Positions 53,661 through 64,000 of a stretch of DNA of 64,000 nucleotides are shown in pieces. Every line of letters starts with the position of its first letter. Position 1 is the first letter of the stretch. Under the pieces are notes generated by a model. The model was not told where the DNA came from. It saw only the letters and a list, made by a program, of their open reading frames with translations, and searched no databases. The stretch is taken from the NCBI RefSeq assembly GCF_002878395.1, contig NC_061118.1:2802310-2866309 (forward strand), in the 5' to 3' direction. The stretch comes from Capsicum annuum (lineage: Eukaryota; Streptophyta; Magnoliopsida; Solanales; Solanaceae). A program made the position numbers and the translations under genes.

Positions 53661-56411
53661 CTTTTAATGTTAAAAGGAAATTTTTAGGGATTTTTTAGAC
53701 TTGAGCTTATGAACATACTTATAACATCGTAAGTACAACTTATAAATTCGTAAGTATCCAATAAGTTTAAGAATACAAAGTCCAGAGAGAAGGGAAAAGG
53801 CTAAAAAATAGGCTACGGTGGAGCACCAATTGACAGCAGATACCGCCTACAGCTCGTAGGTAGTGCTGTAAGTTGTCCAAGTGCCGTAAGTTGTCCAATT
53901 TTTTGTGTAATTTTATTTAAAAATCTTGGACCATCCTAACCTCTTTTAGCGTTAAACCGATCCCTTAGGCCGATTTAAGCCCCCCTAACCCAATTTTAAC
54001 CCCTCAAAACTCAAAAATTCCTTCTTCCCTCTCAAATTAAAATTTCCCCACTTCCCCACATTTGATAAAAGGCTAAAACGCTACTTGTTCTCGGTACCAA
54101 CTTTTACAAGTGAGCTAATTATGTATTCAATCTAGAGTTTAAGTTTATCTCTTCATATTTATCTTCTAATTTTTCAAACAGAAGGTAAGATTCTTAGCAC
54201 TTAATAGTATTATCTTGTGCTAAACTAACAATAAGTGAGTTGGTATGTTTATTTTCATGTAAATTATGTATATATCAACAAGCTTGTTTTTAGGATCATT
54301 GAATTAGCCTAAAAATCTTACAGTGGTGCTTTGATCTTGAATTATAATTTATGATCATGCCCTAAATGGAAGTAGAATTTGAAAAGGTTGAGGAATCCCA
54401 AATGCCTTGTATATCACATATGTATTAATAATTTGATTCTAGTGTTACGTGTAAATACTGAACATTGTATAAGTTATAGGGATGTAAACTTGAGGAAAAA
54501 TTTGAACTTTATGAATTTTCAGTTTTTTTCAAGTTTGCAGTCCCCCATTATCTTTCAGACACTAACACTTAGGTTTTTAGGTATATGTGGCACCAAATGC
54601 TTCAAAGAAGAAGGTTGGACCTTCAAGGCGACATGATGAATCCCTCGAGAGCAGTGGATCAGTGGAGGATTACCTAGTTTACTCAACTAGAGCAGCCCTG
54701 ACCAAAGTGATGCGGCCACAAACTAGAGACTACAGACATACTGTGGCTGAGACAATTATTAAAGCTACCATGGACATACCACTTAAAGATCGTTAATAAT
54801 GGGGATGAAGACCTACTTGTTCTACTTAGCTTGGAGCTCAGTCATAGACCAGTATACCAGTACCCAAGATGAGAATGAAGTCGTCTAGGAGGTCACCTCC
54901 ATACTCTCCTTAGTCTAAGGAAGAAAAGGATGATGATGATAAGAAGGTAGTGTTTGAGCCACTTTTAGTGGTAGCTACACAGGATTCGTAGACTGAAGAA
55001 AGGTCCCAAGATGAGTCTGAGGTAGCAGTACCTGAGCTATCATGCATAGTACCCAGTCTGGGCAGGGTAGAATAAAGACATCCCATCAGGAGCCACCAGC
55101 CCAGATTAACCATAATTCTAGCCATACTCATATCTCGATAGAGCCTATTGATAAGGTTAACCCGAGATGATGCATAGAGGGGTTACGACTAGATTATGAG
55201 AGAGACAACTTTCTAATCGAGACAGGTCAGCCTAAGAATACCATCGATAAGGAGAGATGGATAAATTTATTAGGGTTGGATGGAGCACAAATATTATGGG
55301 ATTCATTTAATAGATTTCAGTTAGGGTGGATGACTAGACCCCAAAATTTGCTGGAGTGATGACGATAAGCAGCATACGAATCATATGGTAACACTATAAG
55401 TTGTAAGCACTGAATCTTAAAGAGAGATATAACAACAGGAAATGAGTCATAAAAAGACCTAGTGACTCATTGTTAGAGACTAACCATTGTCAACAAAGTT
55501 TTCTTATCTTATTTTAATCAAGATTTTTTTATTCTGTCGAGATACAATAAATATCGTTGGGGTATTCCGTTATTATGTTATGAACTTTTAATACTCTTTT
55601 CCATACCTTGACTTCTTTATAATATGGATATTTTATGGGTTTTTGGTTTTCGTATTCAATTGGAGATTTTGGATTTTACTCTTCACCATTGTGAAATTAA
55701 TTACATACCCTTATTTCTAGGAATTGTTGCATAAGCATGATAAACTAATTTCCTTAACTAGGGTTATGGGAGACCTGGAGGATTAACTATGTAAGGGAAG
55801 TGGGAGATTTATCTATTTTGCTGTGGCTACAAGTATTTCGATTTCCTTCATATAAATTGTATCCCAAGCTACTGCAGAATCTTAGGAATTGCCTATATTG
55901 AGATTATCTTTACAAGGGAGTTTGACATTAGGAAAAAGAGATTATGACAGTGATTTGAGGCTATTAACCCTCATATAATCAACTTGAGACCCAAACGGTG
56001 ATAGTTGTACTAGAGTCAAAGACAAAGGATAGTTAGGCGATGCCCTGAGACTCAAAAGGTGAAGGGTGAGATTTATCAATGCATTCAAAAGACAGTTGAT
56101 AGTACATAACTTATAAAACTTTGCATGTAGAGAAGTAGGATAGGTCAGTTGAACATGAGAATCTTATAGAGTTAGAAGCAAGGGGGGACACAGTCCTAGT
56201 GTTTGTCTTCCATTGTTTACAAACTCAAGCACTCAAGTTCGATTATATGTTAAATTCCCCTATTTATTTTTCATTACTAACCATGATTTCATATATTTTG
56301 TGACATAATTTAACACATTCCCTAGGGGTTTGACTCCAACTTGGTTCAGGTTACTATATTTGGCATTGACCACAATATATTTCTTTGGAGGTTACTTTTG
56401 GGCGATATTAA
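53661..56411 (+). mobile_element. LTR/spacer region shared between D1 and D2
   Basis: The right part (55,690-56,411) is homologous to the D1 5' LTR. The left part holds the inverted repeat CCTAC/GTAGG at about 53,846-53,863, also found in the D1 LTR. A 1.5-kb segment between them (about 54,000-55,500) has no counterpart in the D1 5' LTR but resembles 62,650-63,700 after D2. Exact LTR limits could not be set. It may serve as 3' LTR of D1 and 5' LTR of D2. Confidence 0.5.
54587..54796 (+). pseudogene. Short ORF in the Athila spacer, unidentified
   Basis: A 69-codon frame beginning MAPNASKKKVGPSRRHDES, basic at the N-terminus. At the matching place after D2 (about 63,561) ATGGCTCTGAAAACTGAT begins a similar but shorter frame. 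Acidic SKEEKDDDDKKVVFEP follows near 54,914 after stops. Athila elements can carry an extra ORF beside pol; whether this is one is not established. Confidence 0.4.
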
Positions 56412-56415
56412 ATTT

Positions 56416-56432
56416 TGGCACAATTGCTAGGG
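56416..56432 (+). other. Primer-binding site of D2 (Asp-tRNA type)
   Basis: TGGCACAATTGCTAGGG matches the Asp-tRNA primer site TGGCGCCGTTGCCGGGG at 13 of 17 positions; several differences are C/T or G/A. It marks the 5' LTR end of D2. Confidence 0.75.
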
Positions 56433-56519
56433 AGTGCGGTGTTTAGGTTTTGATTGGATTTTTTGAAGTTTCTAGTGATTATTTTTTGCTTATAGTTGGG
56501 TGTATGCCCGTGTTTGCCT

Positions 56520-58260
56520 AAATGTTGTAGTTGATGCAATCCTTTTTCCTATTGAATCCTGAACTAGAAACACTACTACATCCTAATCGTACTGTGGGTG
56601 AACAAGTACCGATAGATAATTTAAAAGAGGTTGGTGATGATCTTTTTATTATACCTCCCCCTCTCCAATTGATCCATAGAATATTTCTAATAGACAGATG
56701 GAGTTGATGTTAGCCGAGGTAGTTGAAAAATAGAAAAATCCAATCAAAGAAGCTCGGTTGACTCAGTAGGCAGAGCTAGACAGGCAAAAACTAGTAGATG
56801 ATCATCGAGCAACACTCAATGGTGATTGTGATATAGCCTGAGGTGGAAAGCTCAAGAGATTCCAGTGTATCAGTATCTATCATAATATGATAAGCATAAA
56901 GATATGGGATAGGTTTAGCCTGCTGAGATAGGATCTATTATTCCTCATGACTTATCCAAAAAATGTTAAGTTTGATAGTACCAGTGTAATAATCCAATTG
57001 CTAAATCTAAAATATATGTTTTCGAGATTATCGACAAATGATGCAAATATACATCTTCCAAATATTATTGGGATTCTACTTCATAAGCCATCCCAGGGGC
57101 AGATCAAGAAGGATTGTGGTTAAAAGAACTTCTTAGAGGCTCAATCACTACTTGAAAGAAGCTATGTAGACAGTTTTTAAATTGATTCTTTCTTCCTACT
57201 AGGATGCTACAGCTAAAAAATGAGATTTACAACTTCGAACAGCTGCCTGCAGAGTACACGTATGAACCGTGGTTTTGGTTCAAAAAAAGGGTAAGAATGT
57301 TACCAAATAAACAGATTCTAGGGTCTAATTTGCTAGAGATATTCTATAGATCACTAAATATAAGTTCTAGGGCGATGGCTGACACAATATTTTGAGGTGC
57401 ACTAATGCATCTTTGTTGGGAATGGGAAAAAATATTAGATGAGATATCTATCACTAATCGAGGGTGTCACATTCGAGAAGCTGATTGAAGTACTGGTATG
57501 TATGTTATAAGTCTACCAATGACTACAGAGTTGGTGATGATTTGGTAGCACATAAAGTGGTACAACTTAGAATTGATATTGGGTTGGTTAGGAAATAATT
57601 TGCAGTGATGAATTCTAAAAAAGTGAATGCAGTAGAAGTAGAGAGGTCTGCTTCGAGGGCTTATATGTCTGATGCAAATAAGAAAGAAAAGTATTTGGAT
57701 TGAGAAGTGGTAGTTTTTTGAGATAAAGGGAAAGAAAAGCAAGGTGAATCTATTATGATGACAGATATCAAGACAAAAGTAGAGAGCGAGATAGTGATTG
57801 GAGGAGTAAAGATGACTATAAATAGAAAAATGATTGATATGTTCTACTAAGTATCCAAGATACTGAATTGAAAATGGAAGCAATGTTGTCAAAACTAGTA
57901 AAAGTCCAAGAGAGTCAAGAGAGTTCCTTAAAGAAATTAAGATGGACATATGAAGGTTGAATGAGGAAGTTGAGTCACAAGATACCATGATAAAATAACT
58001 GGAGCAGTAGTTTGGCCAAATGTAAGCCATATTGAATCAGAGGCAACCTGCCATTCTTCCCAGCAATACAGTGAAAAATCAAAAAAATGATAGTCATTAC
58101 CATTCCATTACCACTCAAAGTGGGAAGGCCACCATAGACCCCCGGCATACTGCAGTTGAGTGAAAGAATAAAGGTGATAATGTTGATGTTGAGGAAGTAC
58201 CTAAAGTTGAAGTTGGAAAATCATCAGATGTTGAGTATAGTTATTAGAAGGATAAATACA
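56520..58260 (+). pseudogene. Gag of Athila-like element D2
   Basis: NRQMELMLAEVVEK near 56,690, SVIIQLLNLKYMFSRLS near 56,985 and MLQLKNEIYNFEQLPAEYTY at 57,204-57,263 are in Athila Gag order. ILGSNLLEIFYRSLNISSRA follows. The core capsid block seen in D1 (FFPF..WL) is damaged here. A 187-codon minus-strand ORF at 57,467-58,030 is antisense to this region and is not considered a gene. Confidence 0.8.
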
Positions 58261-58379
58261 AGCGTATGGTTTATGAACCTATTGTTAAGATTATTTGAAT
58301 ATCTCTATCATTTTCCTTAGTAACTAAAAAGGAAGCAGGAAAAAAGTAAATATCATAAGTTCCTATCAATGTTGAAGGA

Positions 58380-59010
58380 GCTGTCTATCAACATTTCACT
58401 TGTAAAGATATTAGAGCAAATGCTTAGTTATGTGAAATTTATGAAAGAGTTGGTCACTAAGAAGTAGACAGTGAGGTATGAGCTTACTGGTTATGCGCAT
58501 CATTGCAGTGTTGTTGCTTCTAGATAGCTGGTAGAGAATACAGAGGATCCTAAAGCCTTCATCATTCCATTTACCATTGGGTCCTTCAACTTCACTCGAG
58601 CTTTATGTGATATAGGAGCTAGTATTAATCTTATGCCGCTGGTTATATTTAAGCAGTCATGGTTGGGGGTCCCCAAACCAACATTTATAAGGTTGTTAAT
58701 AATAGAACAGACTATGAAAAAGCCAATAGATATTCTTTATGATGTGTTGGTGAAGGATTAATCCTCAATCTTTCCAACTGATTTTATGATACTTGATTGT
58801 GACGTGGACTTCTAAGTCTCTATCATATTACGAAGAACCTTCCTATATACAGGCAGGGAAGGTTCTTGGTTTACAATCAATGATGAACAAGTATTCTTCA
58901 ATGTATATTAGTCAATGCAGTAGCTGGGTGATATAAGGGTAGTGTCTATGATATACACCATTGATGATGAGGTTGATACAGTGACAATTTCAATTGAGGA
59001 GCGATAGTGA
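58380..59010 (+). pseudogene. Protease of D2
   Basis: DPKAFIIPFTIGSFNFTRAL leads to CDIGASINLMPL, with the catalytic Asp at 58,609-58,611 and the GAS residues intact. FPTDFMILDCDVDF follows, then a stop and VSIILRRTFLYTGREG. It is better kept than the D1 protease. It is interrupted by stops at the DVDF and VKD positions. Confidence 0.85.
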
Positions 59011-59449
59011 TTATGAATTTTAATAGTGATGGAATTAAAGAATATGATAAGATGTTGGGCACTATATAGGAAAGGTTCTCACATTTATGCTCTAAAGAAG
59101 CTTGATATAGATCAAAAAATTTGATTCACTCCCCTGCTCATTCATTAATTAAAGAGCTACCAGTCTTGGAGTTGAAGGCTTTCCCATCTCACTTGCGCTT
59201 TGGATTTTTAGGGGCTGACAATACCAAGACAATGACTTGGAGTTGAAGGCCTTCCTATCTCAATTACAGTTGACTTGGTTGAGACTGGGTAGAGGCGTTG
59301 TTATCAGTATTTTAAAGGTTTAAAAAAACTATAAGGTATACTATTATAGATATTAGGGTACCCAACCAGGCATTTGTACTCACAAGATCCAGCTTGAATC
59401 GTACTACATCTCGAGTATTAGGCATCAACACTGGCTAAATTCTCCTATA

Positions 59450-60240
59450 CAGGAGGTGGTAAAGAAAGAAATCATCAAGTGGTTGGATGTTGGTGTCGTT
59501 TACCCCATTGCAGATAGTTAGTGGGTCAATCCTATTCAATCCATCCCAAAGAAGGGCGGAACTACTTAGTACCAAAGTGGAAAAATAAGCTCATACCAAT
59601 GAGACCAGTCATAGTAGGAGAGTGTGCATAGACTATAGAGAGATGAATACATGGACTCAGAAGGATAATTTTCCCATGTTGTTTACGGATTAGATACTGG
59701 ACAGGATAGCAGACAGGGGTTGGTATTATTTTCTCGGTGAGTATTTGGGTTATAATTAGATCACTATTGCACCCACAGACCAGGAAAATACAACCTTTAC
59801 CCACCCTAATATGACTTTTGCATTCAAGAGAATGCCATTTGGGTTGTGCAATACTCTTGCCACCTTTTTGAGATGTATAATGTTGATATTCTCTGATATA
59901 GTAGAAAACACCATTGAGGTACTTATGGATGATTTTACTGTGGTTGGTGGTACTTTTGATGGATGTTTGGTACATTCGGTCAATTTTCTCTGTAGAAGTA
60001 AGAAATGCAACTTAGCGCTAAACTGGGAGAAGAGCCATTTCAGTGTGAAAGAAGTAATTATGCTTAGTCACAAGATCTCAGAAAGGGGAATAGAGGTGTA
60101 TAAGTCAAAATTGAAGTAATTGTGAAGCTGCCACCACCAGTCTCGGTTAAGGGCATTTGGATTTTCTCGATCATGATAGATTTTACAGGAATTTCATTAA
60201 AGATTTCTCAAAGATTTCAAACCCTCTATGCGAGCTACTT
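59450..60240 (+). pseudogene. Reverse transcriptase of D2
   Basis: VVKKEIIKWLDVGVVYPIAD, VCIDYREMNTWTQKDNFPML, WYYFLGEYLGYN and NMTFAFKRMPFGLCN (59,811 on) precede the catalytic VLMDDF at 59,919-59,936. LALNWEKSHFSVKE and ISERGIEVYKSKLK end the open stretch at 60,119. The Asp pair is intact. Motifs are those of Athila-type RT. Stops and a frameshift near 59,570-59,620 disable it. Confidence 0.9.
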
Positions 60241-60730
60241 GAGAAAGAGGTAAAGTTTTATTTTGATGAGGCATGTCTAAAGACTTTTGAGCGCTTGATG
60301 TAGCGGTTGGTGTCATTCCCTATTATAGTGTTCTGTGAATGGTCCTTGCCATTTGAGATCATGTGTGATGCAAGTGGCATGACTTTAGGTGTTGTCCTAG
60401 GCCAATAGAGGGAAAAGGACCTTCATCCTATTCACTATTCTAGCAAAGCGTCATACCCATCGTAAAAGAACTATATAGTTACCGAGAAAGAATTACTAGC
60501 AGTGACTTTTGCCTTTAAAAATTCTGAATCCTATTTGATTGGGATGAAGGTTATTGTTCATATAGAAAATTAAGTGTTGAAATACCTAATGGGGAAGAAA
60601 TATGCAAACCCGAGATTGATTCTTTAGGTTCTCTTGCTACAAGCATTTTAATTTAAGGTGAAGCACATGAAAGTCATAGAAAATCAAGTTGCAGATCACT
60701 TGTCCATTCATGTGGAAGAAGCAATGTAGA
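60240..60730 (+). pseudogene. RNase H of D2
   Basis: LPFEIMCDASGMTLGVVLGQ starts the domain (first catalytic Asp kept), followed by a stop, HPIHYSSKAS, NYIVTEKELLAVTFAF and VADHLSIHVEEAM. The TEKELLAV block keeps its Glu. Three or more in-frame stops are present. Confidence 0.85.
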
Positions 60731-60949
60731 AAGTAGGGGATGGTATTGAAATCAATGATACTTTTCTAAATGAGCAAATTTGGCGGCATCTCAAGACCTA
60801 ATTCCCTAGTTTACTTATTTTGACAAGTACTTGGAAAGTGATCTTATCCAAGAAAACTTGTCCTTCCAGTAGAGAAAGCGATTTATGCATAAGATGAGAA
60901 AGTTTTTTCTGGTATAATCCTTATTTAATCACTTTTTTAGAATCTATAC

Positions 60950-61900
60950 AGATGCTATGATTTGTAGATGCATCCCAAAGGTAGATATGATAAGTATTCA
61001 TAAGTCTTTTCCTGCTTCACCTGTTGGGCGTCACCATAGAGGAACTCGCACAGCCTATAAAATCTTACAATGTGGGTATTACTGGCCTATGATTTACAAG
61101 GATGGTCATGAATTTGCACTCGCTTGTGAAAAATTTCAATGTCAAGGCTATATCTCATGATACCATAAACTCCCCTTGACCCCTATTCTGGAGTTAGAAC
61201 TATTTAATTTATAGGGTATTGATTTCATAGGTCATTTCATGGGCTCCTATGGTATGAATATATTTTGGTTTCGGTTGACTATGTGTCCAAATGGGTAGAA
61301 GTGGTAGTGCTCCCTAATAATGAAGGTAGAAGTGTCACCACATTCCTGAAAAGGTACATCTTTTCTCAATTTGGCACTCCATGTGCACTAATTAGTGATG
61401 GTGGGTCGCATTTCTTTAATCACTTTTTCAAAATACTACTTGAGAAATATGGAGTAAATCATAAGATGTCAACACCTTATCACCCTCAGAAAAGCAAATA
61501 GGTTGAGGTCTCCAATAGAGAGATCAAGTTCATAATGGCAAAGACAATGCATGTAAATAGGACTGATTAGTCAAAAAAGCTTGATGAAGTATTATGGGCC
61601 TATAGAACAGCTTATAAAAACCCCATAGGTGCCTCCCAATATCAGCCTATATTTTGAAAGGCATTCCACTTGCCTGTTGAATACGAGCATAAGGTACTAT
61701 GGGGACTGAAAAAGCTAAATTTTGAGTGGCATGATGTAGCAAAGCTAAGGTTGAGCAAAGTGAATGAGTTGGATGAATTTTGACTCTGGGATTATGAGAG
61801 TCTACTCTATATAAGGAGAAGATAAAGCTATATCATGATAGAAAAATTGAGAAAAGAGTATTTGAACTCGGTGATCATGTGTTGATGTATATATATGATA
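60950..61900 (+). pseudogene. Integrase of D2
   Basis: GRHHRGTRTAYKILQCGYYW and CEKFQCQGY form the zinc-binding region (61,020-61,150); the CxxC reads CEKFQC. In the core the Asp of GIDFIG is at 61,221, the second in SDGGSHF at 61,397 and the Glu in VEVSNREIKF near 61,505 after a stop, so DDE residues are present. AYRTAYKNPIGASQYQPIF follows. Frameshifts separate the zinc region from the core. Confidence 0.88.
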
Positions 61901-63744
61901 CTTTGCTTGTTTCCAGGAAAGTTGAAGCCTAGTTGGTATGGCTTGTTCACTATGGTGAGGGTGATCCCATATGATTCCATTGAATTATTGTGTGATTTCG
62001 AAGCCTCTTTCAAAGTTAATGGGTAAAGGTTTAAGCACTATATAGGTAACACTGAGGAAGTAAAGGTGGTTGGTGACTTGAGCCTTAGTGAAGTCTGAGT
62101 AACCAAGGTAACTGAGTCGTGCCTCTATGTTAAATCGGGCATTGTATGGGAGTCAACCCATGGGGAAGGTTGGTGAAATCTGAGTATCTAACCTAGCCAC
62201 GTCTTGTCACGTGTTAAATCAAGGGTTGCATAGGAGGAAACCCATGTTTTGCACTTATTTGATTATAGGGTAACTTGTGTGCTCAACGTGCAGGGCTGGA
62301 GATTGCAAGAAGAAACTAGAAAATTTTTCTGGTGCTATGCCATATGACCCACCTTATGATTCATAATAAGACATTACGAATTATGAATAAAACTTGTTGG
62401 GACCTTGAGCTCAGACGACTCTAAGGAATTTGGTTTCTATAATTATTACGACTCTCAAAATGAGTCGTAGTCAGTGACTACAACTCATCACCTTATGTTG
62501 TAATGACTGGATACCTGACTATGGTTCCAGCCCTCATAGAGTGAGTCTACAACCCGTAATGACAGGTTATGAGTCATTAAGTAAACTTATAACCAGGACC
62601 GACCTCGTGGGCCTAATGGGTCAACCCGGTCCAAGTCGCATGATTAATTAAAATAAAACAAAGGGGAATAATGATCAGTATTCCAATCATTTAAAATTGC
62701 AACTCCGTCTATTCTCCTAATTTACCAACTCAACTAAACAAAACTCTAACTTTATGCCAACATCAATTATGTACAATCTCCTAAGATTCAATGATCTGAA
62801 AGGGTAGGGCTCGCGAATCCAAGGCAAACAACAAGTAGGTATTTTGTGTTTAAGTTCTTAAATGTTAAAGTGATGCTTCCATATGAAATAGTATCTTTGA
62901 CTACTTGTTCAAAATATGTATGCATATCTGTAGACGAGCCCTAGTGTGGAGAAATTTGTAAAATAAGGAAAAAATTGGAGTAAATAACCTAATGTGTACT
63001 AATTTGTTTTTATGGGGATGAAGTAGGGATACTTGATGTTGTTTAAATATGTAAATTATTGTGTTGGGATAGAAAATCGCAACCAACTGATCTAATCACT
63101 CTTGTTATAGTGGCTATGGTATTTTTAATGACTCGTGGAGACACTTAATAAGTCGTTACGTAACTCGTAACTACCGGTAATATGGTTGATTATAAGAGTG
63201 TGGGTTTTGTTGACATTGTGACTCATCTAAAGAGTCCTAGTCAAACTATATGATTCATTGACAAGAGTCGTAATGACTGGAAAAGGGTATTACATAAGTG
63301 ATGTATATCTGATCAGCTAAAAAGTGTGGGTAACGAGTCCTAGTCTAACATTACAAATCATTCAAAGGACTCATTACCTTTCCATTGAATACTAATTAGG
63401 CACCCTTCCACAATATGAGTCTCAGTCCAACTCGTAACCAGAGGAAATGACTCATACTCTGAGTCATAGTATGCTTAGATCCTGCCGCACTAACACCTTA
63501 TTTTCTCATTTTCCTTTCCTTTTCTTCGGAATAACTAATGGATGTTGTTTCAATAGGTAAAATGGCTCTGAAAACTGATTCCGCAATGAAGCTGACCTAA
63601 ATGAAGAAAACCTAAAGAAACCTTCCCCACAATGCACTCTTAGTCTTAGAAACAAGGACACCGATGAATCAAATGGTGACTTCAAGAAATATCCAAACGT
63701 GGGGCAGGTAGCACCAAGAGAGAAGTGAACTCTGGGGGCAAAAG
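61901..63744 (+). other. D2 3' spacer with ACGACTC motifs
   Basis: Post-integrase sequence of D2. ATGGGAGTCAACCCATGG at 62,147 matches the D1 spacer. Two stretches (62,340-62,600 and 63,120-63,480) are full of GACTCRT/ACGAGTC-type motifs. ATGGCTCTGAAAACTG at 63,561 corresponds to the D1 ORF at 54,587. Cut by another LTR at 63,745. Confidence 0.6.
62447..62469. repeat. 8-bp inverted repeat TACGACTC/GAGTCGTA
   Basis: TACGACTC (62,447-62,454) and GAGTCGTA (62,462-62,469) are perfect complements around a 7-base loop. One of several such motifs in the D2 spacer. Confidence 0.85.
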
Positions 63745-64000
63745 TGTCATGACCCTAACCAGGGCTTGGCTGTAACAAGTATCTCAAGTCCCACATAGAT
63801 CAGAGATCACCCCCTTCGCCTAACTGAACCAACATAACATCCTCAAATGTTGGATGAATTCTAAACATATAAGAAGATAACGTATAATAAAAATAATGAG
63901 AATTCATGATATGTCTATACCAGCCACCGGTACTCGAATAACAATCCGTCATTAAATAGTCAACCAATCCACCTATTTCCACAGTAATCCAATAAAGCCA
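63745..64000 (+). mobile_element. Start of another LTR (G), runs off the window
   Basis: TGTCATGACCCTAACCAGGG begins a sequence of typical solanaceous LTR character (GGGCTTGGCTGTAACAAG, then TCAAGTCCCACATA) that replaces the expected D2 spacer. Orientation is inferred from the TGTCATGACCC start. Its partner end is not in the window. Confidence 0.45.

Noticed and set aside
57467..58030. 187-codon minus-strand ORF
   Set aside because: It is antisense to D2 gag, has a biased composition and no family signature.
59562..59975. 137-codon minus-strand ORF
   Set aside because: Antisense to the conserved RT motifs of D2, which explain the sequence.

Overview
The window is plant nuclear DNA: AT-rich, no intact protein-coding gene, and built almost entirely of old transposons and viral integrants inserted into one another. 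LTR ends, primer-binding sites and protein remnants match families common in Solanaceae (Tekay-type chromoviruses, Athila-type gypsy elements, L1-type LINEs with an RNase H domain, endogenous caulimovirids). A solanaceous eudicot is the best guess; the species cannot be told. Every reading frame has stops or frameshifts, so coding entries are pseudogenes.

Left part (1-8,684): the 3' end of chromovirus F and its 3' LTR (1,215-3,909, with a 35-bp tandem repeat carrying tRNA B-box-like cores); a poorly explained stretch with a possible primer-binding site, a decayed tRNA-Trp copy and a 369-bp tandem duplication; then the RNase H end of a minus-strand LINE.

Central nest (8,685-44,239): chromovirus A sits inside the LINE (TSD TAAAC/TAAAT); the other LINE half is at 44,240-47,300. 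The 5' LTR of A carries a non-autonomous hAT element (9,730-10,837) and is split by a 24.8-kb block (12,136-36,895) of endogenous caulimovirid DNA. In that block two copies (E1, E2) lie in tandem on the minus strand, a third (E3) is inverted, and a fragment (E4) follows. Chromovirus B (14,120-22,296) is inserted in E1 (TSD ACTCC/AATCC); the matching uninterrupted site is visible in E2. Order of events: LINE, then A, then the virus block (and, independently, hAT), then B.

The caulimovirid copies are the most interesting content. They share one order: promoter, about 0.9-kb leader, Met-tRNA primer site, 30K movement protein, coiled coil, a conserved unidentified domain, a last unidentified ORF, and the promoter again. 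E2 also has a zinc knuckle between the coil and the conserved domain. No copy shows reverse transcriptase, although all are collinear, with a repeat length of about 5.4-5.7 kb. This could be one component of a divided genome, a defective form, or an RT deletion that predates the copies.

Right part (47,629-64,000): a truncated LTR (C), then two Athila-like elements in series. D1 keeps gag and protease only; D2 keeps gag, protease, RT, RNase H and integrase in broken frames. At 63,745 the start of another LTR runs off the window.
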